Shown in pieces: positions 40,299-52,221 of a stretch of DNA of 64,000 nt. Within the stretch, counting starts at the first letter, position 1, and every line of letters starts with the position of its first letter. The translations under genes and the position numbers were made by a program. The notes below the pieces were generated by a model. The model worked only from the letters and a program-made list of their open reading frames with translations. It ran no database searches and was not told the origin of the DNA. Source of the stretch: Symbiodinium natans (Eukaryota > Sar > Dinophyceae > Suessiales > Symbiodiniaceae); contig CAJNDS010002619.1 of assembly GCA_905221605.1 (NCBI GenBank), positions 62,001-126,000 on the forward strand. Direction: 5' to 3'.

Positions 40299-40739
40299 CG
40301 AGTGCGGGGGTGCGTCGCAAGTTGCGACGTTGCCAGATTCACAACATCACCATCATGCAGCCACCGATGCGAATACATTCAGCACCAGCCAAGGCCGTTC
40401 ACGAGAAGGTGCACAAGTCCGCCATCACAGGCGGGGCATAGTCGTGCCTTGGCACGGGATGTTGCAGGTGTCAACCTTCTTGATCCGAAATGGTGGTCAG
40501 CCAGTGGGGACTTAACGGCAAGAACAAAGGGTAGGACCAGCCCAGAGCACTCCATGGTGGTCAGCCAGTGGAGCCTCTCCGAGCACAAGGCGCAACGTTC
40601 TTTGGACTCACAAGAGTCTCGTCCGACGGCCAAAGCAGGCTTGACTGCTTCGTTCCAATCAGAGCCATCAGGTGAACCCAAGTAGGCGGGGACCCCACCT
40701 GCCCCGCAGGAAGCGGGAGAGTCCCCCAGTCGAAACTTC

Positions 40740-41235
40740 GCACTCAAGGCCAAGCAACTATCTCCTTGGTCGGTGAGGGTTGAGGGTTCAATAACCAGAA
40801 TCAGACCCTCCATGCCCAAACCGACGGACGTCGGCGAGGAGATGTGAGGGCTCACATCACGCTTGGCCACCTACCGTTGGGGAGGTAGTCATGTATGGCT
40901 GCTTTGACGCAAGCAGAGATATACACCCAAGCAGGCAGGGAACCCCGCAGCAACCCAAGCACAGGCGAAAATGGCTCTCGTGAAGGCCAGGTTGTCCACA
41001 GGTGCTCGATGGCACATTGCCAGGGATGTGGAAACCTGATCTCCGCGTAGAAGTGTCCACAACCCAGAAGCAGCATCCCCTAGCTGGTCTCTCCCAATTG
41101 GTATGACGCCGTTGTACGACAAGGGGGTGTCACCCTCCAGACGAGAGATGGTCAACACTCAAGTCCAAGTGGTTCACACACGGTCGTAGCACATAGAAGC
41201 AGGCAACCGGCCCACCTAGAGGGGGCAGAGGAAAG
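40740..41235 (-). pseudogene. decayed alpha/beta-hydrolase-like copy (downstream of the giant gene)
   Basis: Pieces in order on the minus strand: WAGCLLLC...EPLGLE (about 41230-41155, compare WVGCLFFAMALQEPLGME), LLLGCGHFYAEIRFPHPWQ (41076-41000), then KRDVSPHISSPTSVGLGMEG (about 40870-40810). It is more diverged than the 1.69-kb copies. A fragment with SDVSPHISSP also lies at about 41500-41566, next to the giant gene stop. Confidence 0.6.
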
Positions 41236-41602
41236 GAAGATTGGCCGTTTTACCAATGACAAAGCTGGAACATCCAAGCAGGACCGGGCCAGGGTAGTCC
41301 GTGGCAGATGGCCAGTGGAGCAACCACGAAAGAAAGGCCCCCCGTTCCCACAGGCACACCGCGGGGCCGACACAGAAGGGTGTTCACAGCTGCAAGCTGT
41401 AAGCACACAAAAGACAAGCACGATCCAATCCGTGGCATAGACCACGAGAGGGTTGCCAACCAAGAATATCCCGAGGTAGTCTTGCGGCATGTATCGGCGA
41501 GGAGATGTGAGGGCTCACATCACTCTGGGCAGCATGCCATGAAAGGACGCAATGGCGCGTTCGCATGGCGTCAGTAGGAGCCCTCAGATGACAGGTTGCT
41601 GT
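41236..41602 (-). other. 3' flank of giant gene with hydrolase scraps
   Basis: This contains one hydrolase-like scrap (SDVSPHISSP, about 41505-41540) and no intact ORF. It appears to be the remains of another copy abutting the giant gene stop codon. Confidence 0.4.
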
Positions 41603-43390
41603 CTATTGCCAGGAGCCATCCCAATCCGGACGCCGGGAACGATGGCCATCTGAGGTGGTATGGGAACGCGTACTGCTGGGCATGACCTGCATTGGAGGCA
41701 GCTCTTGCTCATCAACCCCCCACTCAGGGATGCCGTCCGGAATGGGGATACTCCTGTATCTTGTCATTGAGGTTTGGGCCGCGAGCCACATCACCCGGAC
41801 AGCTTCCTGGATTTGCCTGTACTGCACAACACCTTCGTCCTTATACTGAAAGGGGAAGGAGGTAACTGCCGCACGCAGGGCCGAAGGATCAGGGTCCTTG
41901 GGGGTGCCATGACAGTACATCCTAAACCAGAAGCTGTTGAGTCGCTGCTTGGTTGGATGTTTGGCTCGCATGAGCCCCTTAATGGCAGCCCAATGAGCAG
42001 TGGCTGCGTCATACCACGCATTTTGGGGACGTCGGGGCCCATGCTTGGTGGGTGTGGTACTGATCCCTTTCCAATGCGCATCAAAGATGACTGGCAGCCG
42101 GAAAGGGGCGGAGACATCCACTTCTCGCAAAGCTGCAAGGTCAGTGGTTCGCAGCTCCGAGAAGCGCCAATCATTCACCTGTGCCTCGGGTTCGTCCTCC
42201 GCGTCCGACATGTCATCCATCGGGCAGGGAGAGCCTTCGTTAGTTTCGGAAGAGATGCTGACGACCTCCGGCGAGGTTGCTGCAGTGTTTGCTTCCACAG
42301 GCGCAGCCAAGGGCGAGGAGAGCAGGCACTCTAGTGGCAACACTCGCCGTAGAAAAACAGCCATTCTGTGAGAAGTGTCAGGCCATTCCAAGTTATAAAC
42401 TGACCAAAAATGTTCAATGTTTTGGTTGGCCACCGAGGCCGCAAGAGCAAGCCGGATGGCGTCAAGGAAATGGGCAGGGGGGAGGTCCGGCCTAAATTCT
42501 TGATAGTGCCTTTTCCCAAGTGTCTCTGTGCCCTGCAGCGTGATGCCTAGGAACGTATTCAGGCTGGGCTGGGCAAGCCTGGCTGTTTCCACGTCCGTGT
42601 GCTGAGCAGCTGCGGCCCATGCCTGCAAGACTTCTTGGGAGGCTTGGCCAGTGACTTGTGGCAGTCCACTGCGCGCGTCCATCACATATTTGGTAGTAGG
42701 GCACTTGGGACACCGATAAGCGCGGCCAGCCAAGAAGGCCACCATGGCTGCAGGCGGCACATTGATCTGCAGGTCAGTAATTTTATTGTCAGATTCAGGA
42801 AAACCAATAACAATGGGCAGCCCTGCCGTACGCTCCAGGGGACCTTTTTGGTGGGACTCGAATGCGAGCAGAAGTGCACCCAGCCAATAATCTGGGTCAG
42901 CGTAGCTGAGCATTGCAGGAAAACTGGCATTGATAACACTCGGCAAGTCCGACACCGCAGAGAAAAGGTCCGCGATGTACTGCGCTGTGGTAAGAAAGCC
43001 ATACCCCACCAGGGACTCCGAAAGCCTTGCTTGGTCCAGCTGCGGGACCGGGCAATCCAACATTTTAGCAAGGTCGAAATGCTGCAATGCCCCCGACAAT
43101 CTAAGGCACTGCGTGATGATAGGGTCATAAACCTTCAAATACGCTGCCGGAAACGTTTCAGGCAGATGCAGTAGCGTGTCAGCGATTCCGATTAGCATTT
43201 CCGAGTCTTGCAGCTGGTTCGGTACGCCGTTCAAAAACACCTCATAGGCCCGATATGCCCGAAGCTGCTGGCAGTGTGTTGTGAGGTGCTGCGAGTCACG
43301 CAGGTTCATGTAGGGCCGAGGTTTGACATTCTTACCAAAGTGATGTCCCGCTGCAAGTGCGCGCCACATGAGATCACAGACCGAGACTGT
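41603..43390 (-). CDS. giant gene, C-terminal part (595 codons after the copia insertion)
   Basis: This begins at ACA directly after the duplicated GCAAC and continues the frame broken at 52357. The ORF also reads upstream into the LTR (to 43471), but those codons are element-derived. The product starts NTVSVCDLMWRALAAGHHFG. It has a CPKC site (YRCPKCPTTKY), a Ser/Asp/Glu-rich spacer (SSETNEGSPCPMDDMSDAED), then a basic-aromatic region and an Arg-rich end. No family is recognised. It is a genuine separate 3' exon only in the sense of the insertion; no splice signal is needed to join it. Confidence 0.75.
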   Translation of the reverse strand, partial: TVSVCDLMWRALAAGHHFGKNVKPRPYMNLRDSQHLTTHCQQLRAYRAYEVFLNGVPNQLQDSEMLIGIADTLLHLPETFPAAYLKVYDPIITQCLRLSGALQHFDLAKMLDCPVPQLDQARLSESLVGYGFLTTAQYIADLFSAVSDLPSVINASFPAMLSYADPDYWLGALLLAFESHQKGPLERTAGLPIVIGFPESDNKITDLQINVPPAAMVAFLAGRAYRCPKCPTTKYVMDARSGLPQVTGQASQEVLQAWAAAAQHTDVETARLAQPSLNTFLGITLQGTETLGKRHYQEFRPDLPPAHFLDAIRLALAASVANQNIEHFWSVYNLEWPDTSHRMAVFLRRVLPLECLLSSPLAAPVEANTAATSPEVVSISSETNEGSPCPMDDMSDAEDEPEAQVNDWRFSELRTTDLAALREVDVSAPFRLPVIFDAHWKGISTTPTKHGPRRPQNAWYDAATAHWAAIKGLMRAKHPTKQRLNSFWFRMYCHGTPKDPDPSALRAAVTSFPFQYKDEGVVQYRQIQEAVRVMWLAAQTSMTRYRSIPIPDGIPEWGVDEQELPPMQVMPSSTRSHTTSDGHRSRRPDWDGSWQ

Positions 43391-43395
43391 GTTGC
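43391..43395. repeat. 5-bp target duplication of copia copy 2 (left)
   Basis: GTTGC here and at 52357-52361 flanks the LTRs exactly. Five bases is the usual Ty1/copia size. Confidence 0.92.
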
Positions 43396-43530
43396 TGCTA
43401 AACTTCAAGTCGCTCTTTTTCCTTGAACCGGTAAAGGCGCTGTCGGTAAAACATGAGTCACAAATCCACACATGCTCATCAACCCTTTGGGTTGGTAGGT
43501 GGGGTTCCCAGGTAGTAGAAAAACTTTACA
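43396..43530 (-). repeat. copia copy 2, 3' LTR
   Basis: 135 bp, TG...CA. It differs from 52222-52356 by one base (G against A in the GGTAGGT(G/A)GGG segment). Its translation MWICDSCFTDSAFTG, seen fused to neighbouring ORFs, is not a real protein domain. Confidence 0.93.
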
Positions 43531-43780
43531 CCCCGCCTTGATGTTGTGCGAACTGTAAGCTCAACATCACTCTACAGTAACGGGTTTGTAGAAACTGTAC
43601 AGGTATGTCGTTGGGCTCATCTGGTATTGTGCGATGGCCTCGTTGTGCTCTCCCTATTGGAGTCCTTGCACTCGGTGAAAACTGTTCCCACTGCTTCCTC
43701 GTGGGTAACACTTCGCTCAGGTAAGCTTGTACTCGTTGTAGCTCACACTGTACGGAAAAGTGAAACATTCCATCATTCAC

Positions 43781-46700
43781 TCACATGGTCCCGGGCCTGC
43801 AATTGCCACAAGGACGGTAGTGCAATCTCGCATGCACTGCTGCACTGTAAGTGAATCTCTCTGACCTTTGCACATCTGCACATGTAGGTCGGTGGTACCT
43901 CTTGCCATGAGGCGTGTACACATACTGGGGTTGTGCTCGTAGCTGTTCGTCCACATCCTGTGCCATAGGAATGATATTAACCATTCCCCATTCTTGAAAT
44001 CGCCTTGCAAGCTCTTCGTCATTCACATGGATTTGGCTTGCTGGTACTGTACTGATTCCATGCATCCCATTACCACTGCCTGTCGCTGAATCCTCTGGTG
44101 CATCACGGAAATACATATTGACTGCCCTTGCTGTACGTTGAACATCATCCTCATCGGGCGGACAATACTTTTGCACAAATCTTCGAATAGTGAATTCCTC
44201 CTGCGGTTCCTGTGGTCCTTCTTCCTGCGGTTCCTGTGGTCCTTCTTCCTGCGGTTCCTGTGGTCCTTCTTCCTGCGGTTCCTGTGGTCCTTCTTCCTGT
44301 GGTTCCTGTGGTCCTTCTTCCTGTGGTTCCTGTGGTCCTTCTTCCTGTGGTTCCTGTGGTCCTTCTTCCTGTGGTTCCTGTGGTCCTTCTTCCTGTGGTT
44401 CCTGTCGTCCTTCGTTCACCTTCTGCTCGACCATGTAGAACAAGAGTAAAGCGAAAATTCCTCCTAGTAGCACACTGAAAAGAATAATCCATCCACTCAC
44501 TTCCTTCACATAGATGAAAACAAATTCTCGTTCTTCTCGTTCTCGTCCTCCAAAATCGTCTGGCTGTCCTGCAATCTGAGAAATCATATTCACCATCATT
44601 GTCAAGTACATCGCTCTAGCCGTCTTGCTTCCTCGCTCACTCAACAAAGTTGCACGTAGTGCTCGAACTTGGCTTCGGCAAACTTCACCTGCCACATGTT
44701 CCATTGCTTCTTCTTTCCCATAACGCTCATGACTTTCTCCATTCCACACCATGGCTCCAATATGGTACATGAGAAATCTCCTTCGAGATACTCCTAAGCG
44801 TTTTGTATTCAAGTCGGCAATGTTTAATTTGGTAGGCACTGGCTTTGCTTTGAAGCTGTTGTTCTTCACCCCTCGCTGAAGCCATAATACTCTCAGATCG
44901 ATATGTTTGAGTCCTCCGACTCCTGTTCGCATCATCCATTGTCTTCCCGCACTTGAATCCATCCGGATCTCCACGAGTAACTTTCCTGCAAGAAACATCC
45001 ACAACTTCTTCAGTAACATCGCTTCTGATGCTCCTCCTGAGCATGCTAGCACTTCGGACTCTGCCGAACTTAAAGCTGTAGCTTTCTGGGTCCTGCTATA
45101 CGAAAGTACTGGCACTGCATTCACACACACAATCACTGATGATGTAGACCATCTCGCTTCACGGTCTGATGCCCAATCTGCATCCGTGAATACTTCCATA
45201 CTGTGTGTTCCTTTCTTTTCTTCGTCTTCTTCTTCTTGCTCTTCTCTTTGATAGATCGCATCCATCATCTTGTTTCCAACCTTTGTGTACTTCAGTAGGA
45301 ATCCCAGTTGCTCTGTTCCTTGCACATAGAGCAAAGCTTGTTTCAAACAGGTTAACGCTTGTTCCGTTGGCTTCGACATCTTACTTGCCAAACACTTCGT
45401 CACATGCTGCAAATCCCATCGGTCTTGGGAAATGTACAACAGTGTTCCCAACGCTGAACGAAACTTCTTGCACTCGTTCTCCTCCAGTTCTTTGGAATTG
45501 TCCACTGTTCCAATCAGCTGGTGCTCTGGGGTTTGTCTTGGCTTTCGGTTCCCCAGCTTGTAGAGTCCTCTAAGCTTCTCGTAGTGCTTCTTCGACACTG
45601 TCACCAAAATTCCTTCTTCAAGGAACTCATAGGTCCTCTTCAGGTAATGAAGCTGTTCTCCCGATCCCCGGTGGGATGGGAACGGTCCCTCAACTGTGAG
45701 CTTGAAAAACTTCTCTACCTCGCATATCAGCCATCTTCCTTCGCCTTTTGCACCTGCAACTAGCTCGTCGTCGACATAAATCGACACTGCAATCTTCTTC
45801 ACTCGGTGCTTCAAGATTGAGGGTATCCCAACAAATTGCTCAAATCCCAAACGCTTCAAAATCTCAACCAAATGGGTAAACCATTGTTCTGCCGCTGATC
45901 TTTGCCCTGGCAGACACTTCTCCACTTTCCATACGTGGTCTTCATCCAAACCAAGTAGTGTTCGAATCCACGGTGAGATATCAGCATACATCAGAGCTTT
46001 CTGCGTGACTTGCAAGAATGCGTCACGAATGTCAAGAACTGTAAGCTCCCAATTGTAGATGAGATGAAAAAGAAACATCATTCGCACTGCTGCGTGTCCT
46101 GACGTAGGACTAAAAGTCTCCTCCGTGCTCTGGGCTCCCGCACGGAATTCCCGACACACAATTCTGCATCTACGCTTCCAAACTCCATTCCTTAGTGTCA
46201 GAAACTTACCTTCCTCTGAACACTCTTCCTTCTTGATCGTCTTCACAACCTTCATGTTGGCGAGTTTGTCAAGTTCAGCTTTTCCTGCCTCTGCATCCAA
46301 TCTTTCAAGTTCCTCTTCGCTGACTTTCGGTGGTCGATCCTCATCTTCTTCTTCTCCTTCACTATCCGCTTCATATTCCTCTTCGCATTCCTTCCAGACT
46401 CTTTCTTCCCAAAGGTCATCTTCATGATATCCTGTTTCGTCTTCCTGTTCTTCTACCTGTCCGGCGTACAACGGTGGAAATAGACTTCCTTTCGGACTTC
46501 CAGGATCAGCACTTGTAGGTGAACTTTCCGCAGTCTTTTGTTGCTTCGTTGGTGGCTCCTCAGCATCTGCTGTTTTACTAGCTTTCGCAGGTTCCTCTCT
46601 TTCTTCTCCTTCAGTTTCTCTCTTTTGTCCCCCGCCTTGGTTGGAATCCGTTGATGAACTTCGAGGTGTAGGTTGACCACTGCTCAGCAATAGATCACTG

Positions 46701-49700
46701 ATTGTGTCATGCTTTGAACTTTCCACATCAGATCCTGCTTCATCTCCTGCTGGCTCTGGCTCATTTTCTCCTCCTTCTTTCTCTTTGCCTGGTTCTTCCA
46801 CGATTCTCGGTAACGGTGCCGCATGCGCGGTGTGCCCTAGCCTTGGGGCTTTCTTCGTCCAAGGAGAACCCTGAAGTTGAAGGGTCTCACGTGCGCGCCA
46901 CGCTGGTTGTGTGCGCCGCACAGATCTTGACGTAAAGATCCCATCTTTTGACGTAATCACGTCCATGTCCCGGTCGTCCTTTCCAACCCATATTCCTCCT
47001 GTCCACAAGGATCGATTCTTCACTCCTCCAGGCTTGGCCAGACCAAACACATACTCTCCGAAGGGTAAAATCTGCCCTTGGTATGGTCTCCCGTAGACCA
47101 ATTGGAAAGCTGTACTCTGCGTCCCTGAGTGTAGGTGGTACCTGTTGAACAACCATGCTGCGTGGTGAATTGCCCACGCTCGTAAAGCATGATCTTCAGG
47201 AATCTTTTCCCCAATCCGATCCTCGACCATTTCAATCATCGTGAGGCTTTGTCTCCTGAGGTTCTGAATGTGGCGTTCCACTCTCGCTGTTCTTCCTTTG
47301 TGGTAGGGCTTGTTTGGATACTTTCCAGCCTTGTAGCCTAACTTTTGTCGTATTGCTACAATCAAATCCAGTAAGGCTGTTGTCGCTGGCTCCACATCAA
47401 TCGCAAACAGAACTTCTTCGGAAATGTAGTTCATCTCGAGAGAAAACTTCACCACTTTCTCGGCCAACTTCTTCGTCGGTGCTTTCCCCGGCACTGGAAT
47501 CGCCCACGAGAATCGAGTCCATGAATCAAGAATGATCAGACTCACACTGTTCTGACCCATGTACATGAAGTCCATCTGGATCACTGGCTTTCCTGGGTCT
47601 TCATACTTTGCTTCACTGCTTTGTGGGGTATGGTCCTGTTTCGACTTTGCTGCTGCACAGAAATCACACCATGGTTGCATTGGCATGTGGGTTGCCATAT
47701 GCTCTTCAATCTCTGCTTCTGTCGGTTCGGGCACTCCGGGTCTTGTTCTTGCTTTGGGCCTTTGCTTCCTCAGCCTGTCTGCAACTTCTTCTGCGTCCTC
47801 ATCTCTGTCTTCGGTGAGGTAGTTGCACAGTCTCCTGAACATCTTCACCTTTGACCCTGAGACGCTCAAACCCAAATACCGACAACCTTCTCGCAGCTTC
47901 TCAATCTCACTCGTTGCTGTGAGTGACTCTCCATTCACCACAATAGTACTTCCCATGTCGAGTTCCAACTCTTGGTGTCCTCCTGCCTTTCCTTGCTGCT
48001 TCACAACTCCTTTCGGCACTGGCACCTGCAACTCTTCTGGAGCTCCTCTTTCTCTTCCAAACCATTCTGGCTCCTCTTCCATCTTCTTTTCTTCCTCCTT
48101 TGGTGCTTCTTCTGGTGCTACCTCTTCTACCAAGCACTTGTCCAGATACTCTGGTGTCCTGTGCAAGAATGTGAGAATTTCTGATCGAAAAAGCAATCCC
48201 GGTATTCGATCTTCCAAGTCGGATTTTCGCTCGAGCAATTCCGTTGCTTCAATCACTTCCCATTCGTTGCCCACCTTCACGATGGTGGTCCTGTACTTCC
48301 AAGTACCTGTCGGTGGCTTTACAAACTCAAGTCCAAAATGGCGATGGACTGGCGTTCCATTTGGTAGAAGGCTCCAATCCTTCTCTGGGACTTTACCAAA
48401 GTCATAGGCCAAAGTCACCTTGACTGCCCTGACTTGCTCGACTCCTCTAACTTCCGCTGTCAATCTCAAGCTATTCCTCTGGTATTCCACAGGCACCCGT
48501 GCCTTACCATCGGGAGATACAAGTTCCCCCGCCTGGGTTTCTTCTCCCCAGGTCTCGCCCCCTTGGCGCTGTTTGCATCCCACTGACACAAACTTCCATC
48601 CATTTTTGAGTAGCCTTCCTAAAGACAGCAAGATGTTATTGGTGTCCGACAACACAAAGTCCTCAGTCACACTGCAGCTACTGAACTGCAAAACTGCTCG
48701 CCGCATACCTTCAACTCGCATCGCACCCCCTTGTGCGTCCTGCAACCTCAGAGAGGTTGGGGTCGAAACTTCGACGCCTGCATCCGACAATCTTCGTGGT
48801 AACAAACTCACATCTGCTCCTGAATCCAAGATCACCACATGTTGCTTTGTGTCCAACTGGACCATTCGCACATTGAGAGGTTCCGATCCTCCCTGACTCA
48901 GAGGTTCCAATCCTCCTGGAGGTCCCAATCCTCCTTGAACTCTTTCCAAGCTGTTTTCATACCATTGATACAGCTCATCACTCTCATGATCTTGTTTGTT
49001 CTCACTCTCATCCCCGATGTAGTAGCACTCTGGTCCTTGCACCTCTATCCTTCTGGTGAACCAATCACCTTCTTCTTCTGAAACATCGCTAAGCTCATAG
49101 TGCTCTGTGCCGTCAGGTGGTGTGTTCGCAATGTGATGGAAATCGATGTTCCTCACTCTCCTTATCCTGTATTGGCTCGCACTCTGCGACGGAGTAACAG
49201 ACTCGACTGTCGAGTGGGGTACCTCGGTGCTGGCCTCGCTCGCCTGCACTTCTCGAACATTGCGGTTTGGACACTCGTTTCCCCAATGTCCTCGCTGCTT
49301 GCAGAATCGGCAAACATCTCTGTCCAACTTCTTTCCTCCACCTTTCTTTCCTCCTTTGCCATGCTTTCCACCTTTCTTTCCGCCTTTCTTTCCTCCTTTG
49401 TGGAAACCTTTGCCTCGTCCTTTCTTTCCTCCTTTGTAGCTTCCTTTTCGTCCACCTTTTCTCCATTGGCGAAATCCTGCTCCAAAGCTTGACCACGAGT
49501 AGGATCCTTTTCCTCCTTTGTTTCCTTTGTTGCCTTTGTTTCCTTTTCCTCCTCCTTTCTCGTACACTGCATCCACTTCCATTGGTGCTGGTCCTTGATC
49601 TGCATTCGAACTGCTCGCTGTGTTCTGCAAGGTCTTTTGCTTCAACACCGTCTGGTAATCCCAAGTTTTGCTGCTTTGCTCGTATGAAAGAATCGCTTGC

Positions 49701-49863
49701 TTCACTGACATGTAGTTTGTTCCTTCGGGCATTGTCAAAGTAAGGTGGTCTCGAATCGCCCTCGGTGAACATCGAAGCAAAACTCCCATCAACAAATCTC
49801 GATCGTAGGTCTTTCCTGAAGCGATCTCGTACTCCCGAACAAGGTTTTCCAGTGAACCAATCT
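43781..49863 (-). CDS. copia pol polyprotein, copy 2
   Basis: The open frame runs from 49906, but codons above 49863 are out of the gag frame because of a 2-bp deletion. In order (numbered from 49906): Gag C-terminal region, Lys/Gly-rich linker, zinc knuckle CRFCKQRGHWGNEC (about 200-213), protease DSGAD (about 358), integrase HHCC (...WCDFC about 742) and core, RT VLDIRDAF (about 1290) and YVDDELV (about 1375), RNase H FTDADWAS (about 1578). Extra C-terminal modules: a transmembrane segment GWIILFSVLLGGIFALLLFY (about 1800), nine QEPQEEGP units, and a Cys/His module (YHRPTC...YRPCGNC) resembling the Ada metal-binding domain. Confidence 0.9.
44193..44410 (-). repeat. 24-bp coding minisatellite (QEPQEEGP x9)
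   Basis: Nine tandem 24-bp units in two variants (TGCGG and TGTGG blocks sorted to the left and right). The array keeps the frame. It separates the transmembrane segment from the C-terminal Cys/His module. Confidence 0.92.
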
Positions 49864-50777
49864 GCCACCATGCTCTTGGCCCCATCGAAGTTGGGAAACA
49901 TCCCAATCGCTTGACTGAGGGTTAGAGCTCGTTGTTTGGTGGCTGGTTGGTATTCCCAAAGCAAACTTTGATAGAGACGATACCCACATCGCTCCCTGCT
50001 CCAATTTCGAGACAGTTGCGTTGCTGCCCCCCGCATATACGAAGTCAGTATGTGGTAAAGCTTTGTCGAAAGTTCTCTCTCCACTGTAGTGAGAGTCGAA
50101 ACATCGATCGGCGTTGCTCCCAGACTTTCAATCATACTTAGAGCTTCTGAGTACTGCGAATCGGCAAAACCTAGCCAATTCAGAAACTGATGTTTCCAGG
50201 TTGTAAAATCCGGTGGATGCTCTCCCGAGGCTTGTGGGTTCCAAACATCTGGTGCCTTGATCGCCTTTGTCGCACTTTCAATCCTTCGGTTCAGATCATC
50301 CGAACTGCTTGCTTGTTGCTCCAACCTTTGTAGCGCACTCATTCCAACTTGGGTCGCCCTTGTCAATGCAGTCAGAATTTCAGAAAGTTCTGTGGGTTGT
50401 TGGGGTGGTCCATTCTGCTGCATCCCTTGCACTGCAGAAAACTGTAACACGACAAGCACACACAGCATCGCTCCTCTCTGTTGTTTTCTCACACAAGCAC
50501 ACGAACGCAAGTGATCTCTCCGTGCCCCTCTGCTCAAGCGCCTCCGAAAACATGAATGTTGCAATCTCCACAAACATGACTGACGACATGACTGCAAATG
50601 CACTGTCGCTTGCAAACATCCAATGCACAACATGATCGCACCTGATACTCCAAGCATAAGCATCATTGCCATTGCTCCATTGTAATCGAATTGCATAGTC
50701 TTGGGGTCGTAGAGGTTCTTTGCTCCTGGAATGCTGGTCCAAATCCACATCACCAATGGATCTCTTGTTCCATTCAT
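49864..50777 (-). pseudogene. copia gag, copy 2, cut from pol by a 2-bp deletion
   Basis: At 49861-49872 copy 2 reads TCTGCCACCATG, where copy 1 (4987-5000) has TCTGCTCCACCATG. The 2-bp loss separates the Gag helical region (from MNGTRDP at 50777, or MQQNGPP at 50423) from the rest of gag-pol. The N-terminal section has a hydrophobic run (MAMMLMLGVSGAIMLCIGC) and a second signal-like run (MLCVLVVLQFSAVQG) before MQQNGPP. The remaining domains match copy 1. Confidence 0.75.
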
Positions 50778-50901
50778 AGTCTCGTCGAAGTAGAGGCTCT
50801 TGTTTGTACATAGGCCATAGAATTCTGATTCCTCCTGGTAGTCGATCTCTGTTTTCTCCTCCTGGTAGTCGATCTCTGCTTTCTCCTTCTGGTAGTCGAC
50901 C

Positions 50902-52184
50902 TCATTGTCCTGACCAATCTCCCCAGTCATCTTCCTCACTTCGAGGGTTTGGCTCCTCGCCCCTTTCTCGCATTCTTCTCCTTTCTGTTCTCCTCCAAGG
51001 AGAATTCGGGTAGAGCGTAGTGGCTTGCGTTGCTCCCACTCGCTTCGGTGGTGGTCCCTTTGGCTCTGGAGGTGGCGCCTTGCTTCCAGCAGGTCGTTCC
51101 TTCGGAGGTGGTCCTCTGGAACTGCTCCCTGGTTCAGCTCTCGCATCTTCCATCCTGGGTTGTAGGGTCCCAGGCCCCGTCCTGGGTTGTAGGGTCCCAG
51201 GTCCCGTGTCTCGGCTGGAACTCGCTGTTCCACTGCTTTGGATCCGCTGGCCGTACCTGGCCCGAAAGTATGCAACTCCACGAGCAAATTCCTTGGATTC
51301 CCTGGCTCTTGCTTCGTCTCCTGAAGGAATTGCACCGGCACGTCTTGCAGCATACTCTTCCTCATTCCGGCGGATGTGTTCCGCCACTGCTGCGTTGCTG
51401 GGTTCCCCGTCCAGCGTGTGAAGAGGAAGTTTCGTACCACACGGCATTGGGTCCGGAGGTGGACACTCTGGAGCTCGTTCTTGTCCTGGCGGTGGACACT
51501 CTGGAGCTTGCTCTGGTTCTGGGCCCGCTGGTGGTGGCGGTGGCCCTCCTGACTTTGGAAACCGAACTGGCTCCTGCAAGGCTCGCTCCCTTGCTCGCCG
51601 TTGGATCCTTTCAGTCTCTGCTGCGAGTGCAGAGAGTCTCTCCAGCTGCCTTCGCCTGCGTTGCTCAGCAGACACTTGCTGCTCTTGCAGCTCCAAGGCG
51701 ATGTGCCCAGACGAAAGTGTTCTCGGCTCCCTTCTTGGTGTAGGTGGTGCCTCTTGGTACACCATTGTAGTTTCGGGGCTAGAGGAACTAGGACTCCCGA
51801 TCTCCACTGGCCCGTCTGGTTCTCCTCCTTCCAAGGGAATGTATCTCTTCCTTCCACCACTGGTCGTTCGGGCTTCTTCTTCGGCTTTGGAGGCATATAG
51901 CTTGGTGCACTTCCACTTCCTTCAGCTGCACTGCTTGCTCAAAATCCGTAGCCTTTTCCCACGCCAACACGGTGAATTTTGATCTCCTTTCTTCGTGGCT
52001 CCATGTCTTCTTCTTGTTCCACTTCTTCCATGGGCTCTGCGGGTTCCATCGGCTCCATGGGTTCTGTGAGTTCCATTGGCTCCATGGGTTCTGTGAGTTC
52101 CATGGGCTCTGTAGGTTCTGTGGGCTCCATTGGCTCCACAGCATCAGGGTTCCAACCCAAACCATCATCACGGCCACGAGGCAT
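50902..52184 (-). pseudogene. copia leader ORF, copy 2 (frameshifted)
   Basis: Equivalent to 6030-7310. It starts MPRGRDDGLGW at 52184 with EPM/ELT repeats. A one-base deletion near 51845 (GTATCTC against GTAATCTC in copy 1) and a small change near 51940 break the frame. The Pro/Glu-rich part (50902-51834) is open. The position of the TGA of copy 1 is GGA here. Confidence 0.6.
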
Positions 52185-52208
52185 GGCTTCGGTCCCGGAT
52201 GCACAGTG

Positions 52209-52221
52209 TGCTCCGCTACCA
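52209..52221 (-). promoter_or_regulatory. tRNA primer-binding site, copia copy 2
   Basis: TGGTAGCGGAGCA abuts the 5' LTR, complementary to a CCA-ending tRNA 3' end; identical to copy 1. Confidence 0.78.

Larger units (their letters stand above)
37481..40655 (-). repeat. 1.69-kb tandem duplication (two units)
   Basis: Unit 1 is 37481-39170 and unit 2 is 39171 to about 40655. Both begin GGACTG(A/G)CGCCTCTTTACTA after a T-rich run. Unit 2 lacks one 176-bp internal repeat and a few short segments. Each unit contains two diverged sub-units (compare 37727 and 38805, TCGCAA...TGCGAC), so the array is hierarchical. Confidence 0.85.

Noticed and set aside
43396-43471. CxxC-containing N terminus (MWICDSCFTDSAF) on ORFs at 43471 and 52297
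   Set aside because: It is translation of the copia LTR, present in both LTR copies, and not part of the interrupted gene.
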